NCBI GenBank assembly: GCA_012800155.1
Contig: JAAZJX010000012.1
Location: forward strand, 1 to 32,089
Direction of reading: 5' to 3'
Source of the DNA: Candidatus Magasanikiibacteriota bacterium
Lineage (GTDB): Bacteria; Patescibacteriota; Patescibacteriia; Magasanikbacterales; UBA922
Length of the DNA stretch: 32,089 nucleotides
The first letter of the stretch is position 1. Each line of letters starts with the position of its first letter. Position numbers and translations under genes: made by a program. Positions 17,825-28,619 of the stretch are shown here, piece after piece. Below the pieces are notes generated by a model. The model saw only the letters and a program-made list of their open reading frames with translations. It did no database searches and had not been told where the DNA came from.

Positions 17825-18145
17825 TTAATCAATATATTCTCCACTTACTTTGGCTACTCTTTTCTTTTCTTTGCCTTCAAATTTATAACCGATTCTAGTA
17901 GGTTTATTTGACTTAGGATCAATCAACATAACATTACTAATATTAATTGGAGCTGGCAATTCAATAATTCTACCTTTTTCACCTTCTCTACGAGGACGCA
18001 TATTTTTTTTCAAAATATTAACATTCTCTACTACAACATAACTTTGTCCTTTTTTATCATTAATAAAAACTTGAATTACTTTTCCAGTCTTTCCTTTATC
18101 TTTTCCTACTAATACTTTTACTTTGTCACCGGTTTTTATTTTCAT
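17825..18145 (-). CDS. rplX: ribosomal protein L24
   Basis: KIKTGDKVKVLVGKDKGKTGKV. Confidence 0.95.
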   Translation of the reverse strand: MKIKTGDKVKVLVGKDKGKTGKVIQVFINDKKGQSYVVVENVNILKKNMRPRREGEKGRIIELPAPINISNVMLIDPKSNKPTRIGYKFEGKEKKRVAKVSGEYID

Positions 18146-18242
18146 AATATTGATTTAAACTTATTTATACTGATTTTGCAAATTAATTTAACTTTTTAAT
18201 TACTCAATTAATTTATTATTTAATCTATAAATTATTAATTTT

Positions 18243-18614
18243 TTATAAAACTTCTGGAGCCAATGAAGCAATCTTCTGAAAACCCTTGTTTCTTAATTCT
18301 CTAGCAATCGGTCCAAAAACTCGTGTACCTTTCATTTCTTTATTCTTTTTATCTACTACCACAGCAGCATTATCATCAAAACGAATATAAGTACCATCTG
18401 GACGACGTTTTTCTTTTCTTTGTCTAACAATCACAGCATGAACAATATCACCTTTTTTGATAGCCGCTCTTGGCACAGCTTCTTTTACAGTACAAGTAAT
18501 TATATCACCAATTACAGCGTAACGCTTTTTATAACCACCTAAAACACGAATGCATTGTAATTTTTTAGCACCACTATTATCGGCAACTTTTAACATTGAT
18601 CTATGCTGAATCAT
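18243..18614 (-). CDS. rplN: ribosomal protein L14
   Basis: [27 protein letters not shown]. Confidence 0.97.
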   Translation of the reverse strand: MIQHRSMLKVADNSGAKKLQCIRVLGGYKKRYAVIGDIITCTVKEAVPRAAIKKGDIVHAVIVRQRKEKRRPDGTYIRFDDNAAVVVDKKNKEMKGTRVFGPIARELRNKGFQKIASLAPEVL

Positions 18615-18620
18615 ATTTTT

Positions 18621-18893
18621 TTATTTAACAGCTTTCTTTAAAATTTTTATCAATCTCCATTTTTTTGTTTTACTAATTGGACGACATTCTTGAAATAAAA
18701 CTATATCTCCTAATTGAGCTTCATTCTTTTCATCATGAACTGCATACTTACGAGAAGTAACATATTGTTTTTTATATTTTTCATGAAGCTTTGTTGTTTT
18801 AACCAAAACATGGATTGTTTTATTTTCCTTCACACTTACCACTTCACCTTCAAATTGAAAATGTATAGCTTCTTTTTTTTCTGTTTTAGTCAT
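18621..18893 (-). CDS. rpsQ: ribosomal protein S17
   Basis: position in operon; FQFEGEVVSVKENKTIHVLV...GDIVLFQECRPISKTKKW. Confidence 0.92.
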   Translation of the reverse strand: MTKTEKKEAIHFQFEGEVVSVKENKTIHVLVKTTKLHEKYKKQYVTSRKYAVHDEKNEAQLGDIVLFQECRPISKTKKWRLIKILKKAVK

Positions 18894-18898
18894 AACAT

Positions 18899-19102
18899 TT
18901 ATTTATTAGTTTGCTCTTCTTTTTTCTGATTTAATAAAGTCAAAATACGAGCAACTATTTTTTTATTCTTTTTAACCTCAGATAAATTTTTCATTTGCTT
19001 ACCACTAATCTTAAACTTCATTTCTCGTAGTTCATTTCTTTTTTCAGAAAGTAATTCATGTAAATCTCTTTCATTTTTATTTTTTAAATCCTTAAAATCC
19101 AT
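18899..19102 (-). CDS. rpmC: ribosomal protein L29
   Basis: short helical L29-like protein between rpsQ and rplP. Confidence 0.9.
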   Translation of the reverse strand: MDFKDLKNKNERDLHELLSEKRNELREMKFKISGKQMKNLSEVKKNKKIVARILTLLNQKKEEQTNK

Positions 19103-19106
19103 AGAA

Positions 19107-19520
19107 TTAATTTTTCTTAATAAATTTCGCCTTAACTGGTAATTTATAAATTGCCAAATTTATTGCTTCCCTTGCTTTATTTTCTGGAATACCTTCCATC
19201 TCAAACATTACAGTTCCTGGCTTAATAGTAGCAACATAATGATCAGGAGAACCTTTACCACCACCCATTGGAACCTCATTGCCTTTTTTGGTAACTGGAC
19301 GATCAGGAAATATTCTAATCCAAATCTTACCTCCACGTCTTACATAACGAGTTAAAACTTTTCTAACTGATTCTATTTGACGAGAAGTAACCCAACCATG
19401 TGTTTGTGAAACTAAACCAAAACTACCAAAATCTATTTTATTTGTTCTACTAGCAACTCCCTTATTTGCTCTTCTTGGCTTATGCCATTTTCTATGTTTT
19501 ACTTTTTTTGGTAATAACAT
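19107..19520 (-). CDS. rplP: ribosomal protein L16
   Basis: [14 protein letters not shown]...[23 protein letters not shown]. Confidence 0.97.
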   Translation of the reverse strand: MLLPKKVKHRKWHKPRRANKGVASRTNKIDFGSFGLVSQTHGWVTSRQIESVRKVLTRYVRRGGKIWIRIFPDRPVTKKGNEVPMGGGKGSPDHYVATIKPGTVMFEMEGIPENKAREAINLAIYKLPVKAKFIKKN

Positions 19521-19543
19521 ATTTCTAGATTACTTTCTTCAAA

Positions 19544-20251
19544 TTATTTATTAATATTTTTAGTTTCTTTCTTTTCAAGATTTTCATTTTTATCCATTTC
19601 AGTAAACTTATCTTTACGCCCAAATACTTCACCATGACAAATCCAAACTTTTACACCTATTTTTCCATAAATAGTATTAGCTTCTGAAAAAGCATAATCA
19701 ACATCTGAACGCAAAGTTATCAAAGGTACTGTACCAGCGGATAATTTTTCAGTTCGAGCAATTTCTACTCCATTTAAACGACCAGACATACAAATCTTTA
19801 CTCCCTTAGCTCCAGCTTTCATAGCTCTCTCAATACCTTGTTTCATAACTCTTCGAAAAGGCATACGGCGTTCAATATCAGCCACAAGAGTCTGAGACAA
19901 TACTTGAGCAGATAATGCTGGTGAAGAAACTTCTTTTATATTTAATTTTACTCGTAATGACATTTGTAAAAATTTTCTTTCAATTTCTTTTCGTAAATCA
20001 TCCAAACCTTTACCACCACGACCAATAATTAAACCTGGTTTTGCAGCCAAAATAGTGATAGTCATATCCTTTGGACTTCTTTCAATACTAAGAGAATCAA
20101 TATGAGCATCTTTAAATTTCTTTTTGAGATACTCACGTATTTTGATATCAGTTTCAATCATTTTAGGATAATTATTTTTCCCAAACCATTTGGAATCCCA
20201 AGTGTAAATGACTTGTATACGATGAATTTTTGGATGAACTTTATGACCCAT
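19544..20251 (-). CDS. rpsC: ribosomal protein S3
   Basis: MGHKVHP...GLIIGRGGKGLDDLRKE KH domain. Confidence 0.96.
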   Translation of the reverse strand: MGHKVHPKIHRIQVIYTWDSKWFGKNNYPKMIETDIKIREYLKKKFKDAHIDSLSIERSPKDMTITILAAKPGLIIGRGGKGLDDLRKEIERKFLQMSLRVKLNIKEVSSPALSAQVLSQTLVADIERRMPFRRVMKQGIERAMKAGAKGVKICMSGRLNGVEIARTEKLSAGTVPLITLRSDVDYAFSEANTIYGKIGVKVWICHGEVFGRKDKFTEMDKNENLEKKETKNINK

Positions 20252-20261
20252 AAAATATTAA

Positions 20262-20732
20262 TTATTTTTTACTTTCCTTCTTAATAGTCTTTTTGACCGT
20301 TGTCTTTTTTACATTTTTTTTATTTTCATTTTTAACTTCTTTATTTTCTTCTACTTTTACTTTTTCTTTTTTAATTTTCTTTTTACCTTCTTTCACTTCT
20401 CCTTCTAATATTAGAGTAACATGTGAAGTGTGTTTATGTATAGCTGAAGCTCTTCCCATAGCTCTTGGCATCCAACGCTTTAACATTGGTCCTTTATCAA
20501 CAAAAGTTGTTTTAACAATTAAAGTATTTTCATCTAAACCATCATTATGTACAGCATTGGCAACAGCTGATTTTAATAACTTTAATACTGGTCTAGAAGC
20601 ATCTTTTTGAGAATTTTCTAATTGAGCAATAGCTTCTTCAACTTTCAAACCACGAATCAAATCAATCAACAATCTCACCTTACGAGGAGATGTTCTCAAA
20701 TATCTAAGTTTTGCAATAGCTTGAGCTTTCAT
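20262..20732 (-). CDS. rplV: ribosomal protein L22 with Lys-rich C-terminal tail
   Basis: RYLRTSPRKVRLLIDLIRG...PMLKRWMPRAMGRASAIHKHTSHVTLIL. Confidence 0.96.
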   Translation of the reverse strand: MKAQAIAKLRYLRTSPRKVRLLIDLIRGLKVEEAIAQLENSQKDASRPVLKLLKSAVANAVHNDGLDENTLIVKTTFVDKGPMLKRWMPRAMGRASAIHKHTSHVTLILEGEVKEGKKKIKKEKVKVEENKEVKNENKKNVKKTTVKKTIKKESKK

Positions 20733-20735
20733 ATA

Positions 20736-21023
20736 TTATTTTGCTTTCTTTTGTTCTTTTGCCATTTTACCACCATGGCTTATAAATTTACGAGTTGGAG
20801 AAAATTCTCCCATTTTATGACCTACCATATTTTCATCTACATATACTGGTAAAAAATCTTTTCCATTATGAACAGAAAAAGTCATGCCTACCATTTCAGG
20901 AGTGATAGTACAAGCACGAGCCCAAGTTTTAATAGGCTTTCGTTCACCAGTTTTTATTGCATTCATGACCTTTTTTAAAAGTTTTTCATCTACATAAGGT
21001 CCTTTTTTCAAACTTCTTGACAT
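20736..21023 (-). CDS. rpsS: ribosomal protein S19
   Basis: [16 protein letters not shown]...[15 protein letters not shown]. Confidence 0.97.
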   Translation of the reverse strand: MSRSLKKGPYVDEKLLKKVMNAIKTGERKPIKTWARACTITPEMVGMTFSVHNGKDFLPVYVDENMVGHKMGEFSPTRKFISHGGKMAKEQKKAK

Positions 21024-21051
21024 AACTTTTATTTAAACTATTTTTTAATTA

Positions 21052-21894
21052 TTATGTTTTTCTTTTTCTTCTTTGAACAATAAATTTATTACTCCACTTA
21101 TTTGGTTTTCTACTCTTAACACCGCGAGCCAATTTACCCCATTTTGTTTTTGGACCGCTCTTTAAACCAATTGGATTGCGTCCTTCACCACCACCATGAG
21201 GGTGATCGCAAGGATTCATACTCTTTCCTTTTACAGTAGGCTTAATACCTCTGTGTCTCATTCTTCCAGCTTTGCCCCATCTTACTAAAGAATAATCAGG
21301 ATTACTCACTTGTCCAATAGTAGCAAAACAATTTTTTAAAATTTTTCTTACTTCTCCAGAAGGTAATTTAATCTGAGCATAATCTCCTTCAATTACTTGT
21401 AACTGAGCAGAATTACCAGCACCACGAACTATTTGTCCACCTTTTCCAGGAGTTAATTCAATATTATGTACAAATAAACCAACTGGAATATTTTCCAAAG
21501 TTGTTCTATTACCAATCTTGGCTTCAATCTTTTTAGCACTAGATATTATTTTGTCACCTACTTTTATTCCATTTGGAGCCAAAAAATAAGCTTTTTTACC
21601 ATTAGTATATTCCACTAAGATTATTCTTGCTCCTCTATTTGGATCATATTCAATAGCTTTTACTTCAGCTTCAACATCAAAAATATTTCTTTTGAAATCA
21701 ACTTTTCTATACATTTTTTTAGCTCCACCGCCCTGATGACGAACAGTAATTCTTCCAGTATTATTTCTTCCAGCTTTCTTTTTTAATGGTTCAATCAATG
21801 ATTTTTCTGGAGTAGTTTTGGTAATATCAGAAAAATCTTGAACACTTGATTTGCGTCTGCCCGGTGTAGTTGGTTTGTGTAATTTAATAGTCAT
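21052..21894 (-). CDS. rplB: ribosomal protein L2
   Basis: [12 protein letters not shown]...[18 protein letters not shown]. Confidence 0.97.
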   Translation of the reverse strand: MTIKLHKPTTPGRRKSSVQDFSDITKTTPEKSLIEPLKKKAGRNNTGRITVRHQGGGAKKMYRKVDFKRNIFDVEAEVKAIEYDPNRGARIILVEYTNGKKAYFLAPNGIKVGDKIISSAKKIEAKIGNRTTLENIPVGLFVHNIELTPGKGGQIVRGAGNSAQLQVIEGDYAQIKLPSGEVRKILKNCFATIGQVSNPDYSLVRWGKAGRMRHRGIKPTVKGKSMNPCDHPHGGGEGRNPIGLKSGPKTKWGKLARGVKSRKPNKWSNKFIVQRRKRKT

Positions 21895-21899
21895 AAATA

Positions 21900-22322
21900 T
21901 TATACTCCTTCATGGATACTTATTGATTGTCCTGCAGGTAAGGTAACAATTGCTTTTTTCCATTCTTTTCTTTTACCTTTATTTCTGCCATGACGAACTT
22001 TTTTTCCTTCTACATTAATCATTCTTACATCTTTTGGTTTTATTCCATAAACTTCTTCAATAGCTTTTTTTACTTCTATTTTATTAGTTTTAGCATCAAC
22101 TACAAATACATAAGTCCCCTTACTTTCAGCAATAGCTGATTTTTCACTAATTAAAGGATTGATCAAAATAGAATATGAAATATTTTTTGTTTTTTTATTA
22201 GTAGAAACTTTTTTTACATTTTCTTCTTCTTTTTTATTAACTTTTTTGGCAATCTTAACATCAGTATCTTTGCTAACTGCTTTTTTATTATCTTTTTTTG
22301 TAATTTTATTTAATAAACCCAT
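21900..22322 (-). CDS. rplW: ribosomal protein L23 with Lys-rich N-terminal extension
   Basis: [37 protein letters not shown] core. Confidence 0.94.
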   Translation of the reverse strand: MGLLNKITKKDNKKAVSKDTDVKIAKKVNKKEEENVKKVSTNKKTKNISYSILINPLISEKSAIAESKGTYVFVVDAKTNKIEVKKAIEEVYGIKPKDVRMINVEGKKVRHGRNKGKRKEWKKAIVTLPAGQSISIHEGV

Positions 22323-22323
22323 A

Positions 22324-22953
22324 TTATTTTGCTAAACGTTTTTCCAAAATTTCTATTCCTTTTTTAGTAATAATTATAAACTGATGATTAAGTAAATCTG
22401 CAACATTAACATCTTTTGCTTGTTGCATATTTAAATTTTTAATATTTCGTGTAGCTAAATTTAATTTTTGATTCACTTCATTAGCTAATAAAATTGTAGT
22501 TTTTCCAGCACCCGGTAATTTTGAACGTAAATCAGCTATTGGTTTTACTTTCCCTTCTACAGAAAAATCTTCAATAACAATCATTTTATTTTCAGCAACC
22601 TTATCACTTAAACACATTTTTACTGCCAAAGAATTCATTTTTTTATTAATTTTTTGTTTATAATTTCTAATGCTTAAAGGACCAAAAGTCACACCACCAC
22701 CAACCCACAAAGGTGAACGAATAGAACCATGACGAGCTCTACCTGTTCCCTTTTGTTTCCAAGGTTTTTTACCACCACCTCTTACCTCACTTCTATTTTT
22801 GGTATCAGCCCATGGTTCTCTAGAATTAGCAATAATTGCATTATACACTTGATAAACAACAGATAATTTTGGTTTAACACCAAAAATTGATTCATTCAAA
22901 TCTAAACTTCCACTTTCTTTACCTTCTTGATTGTAAACTTTTACTTTTAACAT
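22324..22953 (-). CDS. rplD: ribosomal protein L4
   Basis: GGGKKPWKQKGTGRARHGSIRSPLWVGGGVTFGP. Confidence 0.96.
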   Translation of the reverse strand: MLKVKVYNQEGKESGSLDLNESIFGVKPKLSVVYQVYNAIIANSREPWADTKNRSEVRGGGKKPWKQKGTGRARHGSIRSPLWVGGGVTFGPLSIRNYKQKINKKMNSLAVKMCLSDKVAENKMIVIEDFSVEGKVKPIADLRSKLPGAGKTTILLANEVNQKLNLATRNIKNLNMQQAKDVNVADLLNHQFIIITKKGIEILEKRLAK

Positions 22954-22958
22954 AACAA

Positions 22959-23732
22959 TTAATTTTGTTTATCTTCTGTAACTAAATTTGTCTCAGATTT
23001 TTCTTCTTTTTCTTCTACAACATCTGCAGGTTCTTCAATATTTTTTACTTCTGAAACAGTTTCTTTCTTAGCTTCTTCATTATTTTCATTTTCTACAATT
23101 ATTTCTCCATCATTACAACTAATCAAAATTAAACTATTTTTTGCACCTGGAACAGCTCCTTTTATTAAAATATCATTTGTTTCAGGTAAAACTTCTATAA
23201 TTTCTAAATTTTTAATAGTTACTTGTTCATCACCCATATGTCCACCCATTCTAGTACCCTTTAATACACGCTGATTGTCAATTGCACCAATAGAACCAGG
23301 CATGCGTAATTGATCTTTGTGACCATGAGTAGCCAAAGAACCTTTAAAACGATGTCTTTTAACTACACCTTGAAAACCTTTTCCTTTGGAAGTACCGGTA
23401 ACTTGTACTTTTTCACCAGGTGTAAAAATTTTAACAGTAAAAATATCGCCTTTTTTTAAATTATGTTTTTCTACTTTTATTTCTTGTAAATTTCTTGGAC
23501 TTTCTTTTTCATTCCAAGCCACATCTTTTAGATGACCTTGTAAAGCTTTTGATAAACGAAAATTTTTTTGTTTACCAAAACCAAATTGGACAGCATTTAC
23601 TCCATCTTTTTCTTTAGTTTTTACTTGAGTGACAACACAAGGACCGGCTTGAATACGAGTAACTGGAATTACAATTCCATCTTCTCTAAAAACTTGAGTC
23701 ATTCCCTGTTTTTTACCTAAAATAAATTTCAT
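22959..23732 (-). CDS. rplC: ribosomal protein L3 with acidic C-terminal tail
   Basis: GKKQGMTQVFREDG...GKGFQGVVKRH...GHMGDEQVTIKNLEI. Confidence 0.96.
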   Translation of the reverse strand: MKFILGKKQGMTQVFREDGIVIPVTRIQAGPCVVTQVKTKEKDGVNAVQFGFGKQKNFRLSKALQGHLKDVAWNEKESPRNLQEIKVEKHNLKKGDIFTVKIFTPGEKVQVTGTSKGKGFQGVVKRHRFKGSLATHGHKDQLRMPGSIGAIDNQRVLKGTRMGGHMGDEQVTIKNLEIIEVLPETNDILIKGAVPGAKNSLILISCNDGEIIVENENNEEAKKETVSEVKNIEEPADVVEEKEEKSETNLVTEDKQN

Positions 23733-23762
23733 ATATATTTTTAAGCTTCGGGTAACAAAAAA

Positions 23763-23802
23763 CTAGAAGCAAAATTTCAATAAATTAAAACTATGCTTCT
23801 AG
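23763..23802 (-). promoter_or_regulatory. terminator-like hairpin in the rplC 5' leader (candidate attenuator)
   Basis: CTAGAAGCA...TGCTTCTAG followed by TTTTTTG on the minus strand, upstream of rplC. Confidence 0.6.
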
Positions 23803-23948
23803 CCTCTATTTTCACACAGAAATATAATGGCTTATTTTAAAAATTTCAATTTGCAAATTACCTCACTATTTTCATTATCTTTGACCCAGATGTTTTCCTA
23901 TTAGGATCTTATCTGATTTAAATAAATGAAACCTTCTAAAGTGGCTAT

Positions 23949-23977
23949 ATTTTAGTCTAATTTAATATCATTGTCAA
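23949..23977 (-). promoter_or_regulatory. sigma70-type promoter of the rplC operon
   Basis: TTGACA, 17-nt spacer, TAAAAT on the minus strand. Confidence 0.75.
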
Positions 23978-24012
23978 GAGTGTATTTTCTTTCTTATCCA
24001 CAACTAGAAATT

Positions 24013-24351
24013 CTAATTCATCTTTATTTCAATATCAACACCACTTGGTAAATTTAAATTCATCAAAGCATCAATTGTTTTTGGATTTGGATCCAAAATA
24101 TCAATTAATCTTTTGTGAGTTCGCATTTCATATTGTTCAGAAGCTGTCTTATGAACAAAAGTAGAACGATTCACACTAAATTTATTCTTTTCAGTTGGTA
24201 ATGGTACTGGACCAACAACTTTGGCATTATTTCTTTCAGCTGTGTCAATGATAGTTTTAGTAGCTTTATCAATAATTTTATTATCGTAAGCTCTAATTTT
24301 GATACGAATTCTTTGACTATTTTCACTTTTACTCTTAACTGTATTATCCAT
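24013..24351 (-). CDS. rpsJ: ribosomal protein S10
   Basis: RIRIKIRAYDNKIIDKATKTIIDTAERNNAKVVGPVPLPT. Confidence 0.97.
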   Translation of the reverse strand: MDNTVKSKSENSQRIRIKIRAYDNKIIDKATKTIIDTAERNNAKVVGPVPLPTEKNKFSVNRSTFVHKTASEQYEMRTHKRLIDILDPNPKTIDALMNLNLPSGVDIEIKMN

Positions 24352-24387
24352 ATTAAAAAAATAAATGAACGTAATTAAGATAGAACA

Positions 24388-24414
24388 AGGAGGGTCTTTA
24401 ATTTAGACCCTCCT
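24388..24414 (-). other. GC-rich hairpin between tuf and rpsJ, no U tract
   Basis: AGGAGGGTCT-7 nt-AGACCCTCCT, 10-bp perfect stem. Confidence 0.75.
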
Positions 24415-24425
24415 CAATTCCATTA

Positions 24426-25616
24426 TTAAACAATAATTTTAGTTACTACACCAGCACCAACAGTGCGTCCACCTTCACGAATAGCAAAACGCATTTTTTC
24501 TTCCATAGCAACTGGTACAATCAATTTAACTTTAAAATTAACAGTATCACCAGGCATTACCATTTCAGTACCAGCTGGCAAAGTAACTTCACCAGTTACA
24601 TCAGTTGTACGAATATAAAATTGTGGTTTATAACCAGTGAAAAATGGTTTATGACGACCACCTTCTTCTTTTGTTAAAGCAATTACTTCAGCTTCAAATT
24701 CAGTATGAGGAGTAATAGTTCCTGGTTTAGCTAAAACTTGACCTCTTTCAACTTCATCTTTTTTGGTACTACGAAGCAAAATTCCAGCATTATCACCTGC
24801 TTCACCTTGTTGTAAACTTTTGTTAAACATTTCTACACCAGTAACAGTAGTTTTAGTAACTTCTGCACCCATACCAACAATTTCAACTTCATCACCAACT
24901 TTTATTAAACCTCTTTCAATACGTCCAGTAACTACAGTACCACGACCATCAATTGAAAAAACATCTTCAATTGGCATTAAAAAATCTTTATCTAAAGGTC
25001 TTTCTGGAGTTGGAATATATTCATCCATACTCTTCAAAAGATCCAAAATTGGTTTAGAAGCAGCTTCATCACTAGGATTTTCCAAAGCTTTCAAAGCTGA
25101 ACCACGAATAATAGGAGTCTTATCACCAGGAAAATTATATTTATTCAATAAATCTCTAACTTCTTCTTCAACCAAATCAATTAATTCTGGATCAGAAACT
25201 TGATCAACTTTATTTAAAAATACCACAATATAAGGCACACCTACTTGACGAGCAAGCAAAATATGTTCTCGAGTCTGTGGCATTGGACCATCAGCAGCAG
25301 AAACTACTAAAATAGCACCATCCATTTGAGCAGCACCAGTAATCATGTTTTTAACATAGTCAGCATGACCTGGACAATCTACATGAGCATAATGTCTAGC
25401 TTCAGACTCATATTCTACGTGAGTAGTGGAAATAGTAATACCACGAGCCTTCTCTTCTGGCGCAGCATCAATCTCATCAACATTTTTAGATTGAGCAAAC
25501 AAACCATGAGCAGCAGCTACTTTTAAAATAGAAGCTGTAAGAGTAGTCTTGCCGTGATCTACATGACCAATAGTACCCACATTAACGTGTGGCTTTGATC
25601 TTAAAAATTCTGCCAT
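24426..25616 (-). CDS. tuf: elongation factor Tu
   Basis: [40 protein letters not shown]. Confidence 0.98.
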   Translation of the reverse strand: MAEFLRSKPHVNVGTIGHVDHGKTTLTASILKVAAAHGLFAQSKNVDEIDAAPEEKARGITISTTHVEYESEARHYAHVDCPGHADYVKNMITGAAQMDGAILVVSAADGPMPQTREHILLARQVGVPYIVVFLNKVDQVSDPELIDLVEEEVRDLLNKYNFPGDKTPIIRGSALKALENPSDEAASKPILDLLKSMDEYIPTPERPLDKDFLMPIEDVFSIDGRGTVVTGRIERGLIKVGDEVEIVGMGAEVTKTTVTGVEMFNKSLQQGEAGDNAGILLRSTKKDEVERGQVLAKPGTITPHTEFEAEVIALTKEEGGRHKPFFTGYKPQFYIRTTDVTGEVTLPAGTEMVMPGDTVNFKVKLIVPVAMEEKMRFAIREGGRTVGAGVVTKIIV

Positions 25617-25630
25617 ACGTACATTATTTT

Positions 25631-25676
25631 ACCGCATCAATTCGAGTGGTCGAAATTGATTTTGTTATCCAGCGGT
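25631..25676 (-). promoter_or_regulatory. structured element immediately upstream of the tuf start
   Basis: outer ACCGC/GCGGT and inner ATCAATTTCGA-CCAC-TCGAATTGAT inverted repeats. Confidence 0.5.
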
Positions 25677-25741
25677 GTATGTAATTTAAAAAATATATAA
25701 CATTTGGGATATTAAAAAATGCCCAAAATTAGACGGCTGTA

Positions 25742-25770
25742 ATTATAACTAAAATATTATAGAACGTCAA
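25742..25770 (-). promoter_or_regulatory. sigma70-type promoter of tuf
   Basis: TTGACG, 17-nt spacer, TATAAT on the minus strand. Confidence 0.75.
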
Positions 25771-25836
25771 GAGCATAAACTGGGGACAAAACATAAATAT
25801 AAATTATAAAACATAAATCAAAAAAATAAAATAATA

Positions 25837-25861
25837 AAATCACCCTACTTCAGGATGATTT
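25837..25861 (-). terminator. intrinsic terminator of the 25878 gene
   Basis: AAATCATCCT-gaagt-AGGGTGATTT then T-rich on the minus strand. Confidence 0.6.
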
Positions 25862-25877
25862 ATTTTTTATTTCTTCA

Positions 25878-26423
25878 TTAAACTGGTTCTTCATAAAAAA
25901 CTGGCTCCTCATCATTCACTAAATTATTTTCATTCCAATTAATCTCTGATTCTTCCTGTTTAAAAGGAACATTTTTTACTCCTTCATTTAAAAATTCTTC
26001 TCCTGTAATAGAAGAATAATTTTGATCATTTTCTTTTTTTGTTAATGAAATATTTTTAAATTTATCTTCCAAAATATCACCTGCTGTATGCCATTCTGTA
26101 GGATGATAATCAACTTCCGAAAAAGGATCAAAAGGCACAAGATCATCATATTCATCTTCTAAGATCATTTCATTTTCCCATTTTTCATCTAACTCTTTAT
26201 CTGCTCGCCAAATTGCAATATCACGATTAATTTGATCCAAAAGTTGTTCACTAGTCAAACCTCGAACATTACTATTTCTATAATTAATACTATTATTTTC
26301 TATTATTTTTTCATATTCCCCTACACTCATAATAACTATATCCCGATCTTCAAATGAATCATGGATAATAAGACGATCTCCTGTTCTTTTGGCTAAATTT
26401 ATTAAACGATCTAATGATGACAT
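25878..26423 (-). CDS. hypothetical protein; weak Phd/YefM-like N-terminus and acidic C-terminal half
   Basis: 181-aa ORF with TTGACT-N17-TATAAT promoter (26457-26485); DRLIIHDSFEDRDIVIMSVGEYEKI resembles an antitoxin-type segment. Confidence 0.6.
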   Translation of the reverse strand: MSSLDRLINLAKRTGDRLIIHDSFEDRDIVIMSVGEYEKIIENNSINYRNSNVRGLTSEQLLDQINRDIAIWRADKELDEKWENEMILEDEYDDLVPFDPFSEVDYHPTEWHTAGDILEDKFKNISLTKKENDQNYSSITGEEFLNEGVKNVPFKQEESEINWNENNLVNDEEPVFYEEPV

Positions 26424-26456
26424 ATTTTTTTAATTATTGATTTATTTTATTATAGA

Positions 26457-26485
26457 ATTATAACGAGAATATTAAATGGAGTCAA
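26457..26485 (-). promoter_or_regulatory. sigma70-type promoter of the 25878 gene
   Basis: TTGACT, 17-nt spacer, TATAAT. Confidence 0.75.
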
Positions 26486-26508
26486 GAAAAAAATATTAAC
26501 AAAAATAA

Positions 26509-26528
26509 AATCACCCTTTTAGGTGATT
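26509..26528 (-). terminator. intrinsic terminator of the 16S rRNA transcript
   Basis: AATCACC-6 nt-GGTGATT followed by a T-rich minus strand. Confidence 0.65.
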
Positions 26529-26645
26529 ATTTTATTTTCACGGCAAGAATGTGACAAAGATTTTTAACGTCTACTCTGACAATTTGATCCCGATCAAGAT
26601 CGGAACCAACTTATGGATATGTTCTGTTTTCACAGAAATTTCTCC

Positions 26646-28152
<1,507 letters not shown>

Positions 28153-28305
28153 AGTTTTAATCCTTCAAAATGAAGGTATATAATTCATTGTACGAAATAG
28201 ACGTCTTGTTTCAATAAATTGAAACTTGTCTTTGTCACATTCTTGATGTGAATTTTTATACTATAATTATTGGAAGAAATAATTATAGTTTTGTGGTTGT
28301 TAAAT

Positions 28306-28317
28306 TGTTAAAGTTCA
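28306..28317 (-). promoter_or_regulatory. boxA-like antitermination site in the 16S leader
   Basis: TGAACTTTAACA, 10 of 12 positions match E. coli rrn boxA TGCTCTTTAACA. Confidence 0.5.
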
Positions 28318-28515
28318 TTTCTAATTTAGTAAAATATTTTACTAGTAAAGAAAAAAGAGAAACCCATTATTTTCCTTCAATATACCGAGGACAAGAGTTG
28401 CTCTTTTTTCTTCCCAGTTTAGTTTGCTAAAACTTTAATAAAAATAATTATCTAACTTAAATACTCTAACTACTTAAGAAAATTTAAATTGTAAATATTT
28501 TTTACTTGCTTGATA

Positions 28516-28544
28516 ATTTTATATTAAATCAAAAAACTTGTCAA
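28516..28544 (-). promoter_or_regulatory. sigma70-type promoter of 16S rRNA
   Basis: TTGACA, 17-nt spacer, TAAAAT on the minus strand. Confidence 0.75.
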
Positions 28545-28619
28545 GAGAAAGATATGCACAGTTTTGGGGATAAAATAAAAAAATCTAAAAACAAAGACTA
28601 AACTACCTAAATATTTATT

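Noticed and set aside
14826-20852. Several plus-strand ORFs opposite ribosomal protein genes
   Set aside because: Each is fully or largely antisense to a clear conserved CDS, with Phe/Ser-rich shadow composition.
24763-25526. Plus-strand ORFs opposite tuf (146 aa and 66 aa)
   Set aside because: Antisense shadow ORFs of a highly conserved gene, low-complexity Ser/Thr-rich.
28248-28430. Plus-strand 60-aa ORF
   Set aside because: Antisense to the 16S leader and overlapping its hairpins, boxA-like site and processing stem; no SD or promoter seen.
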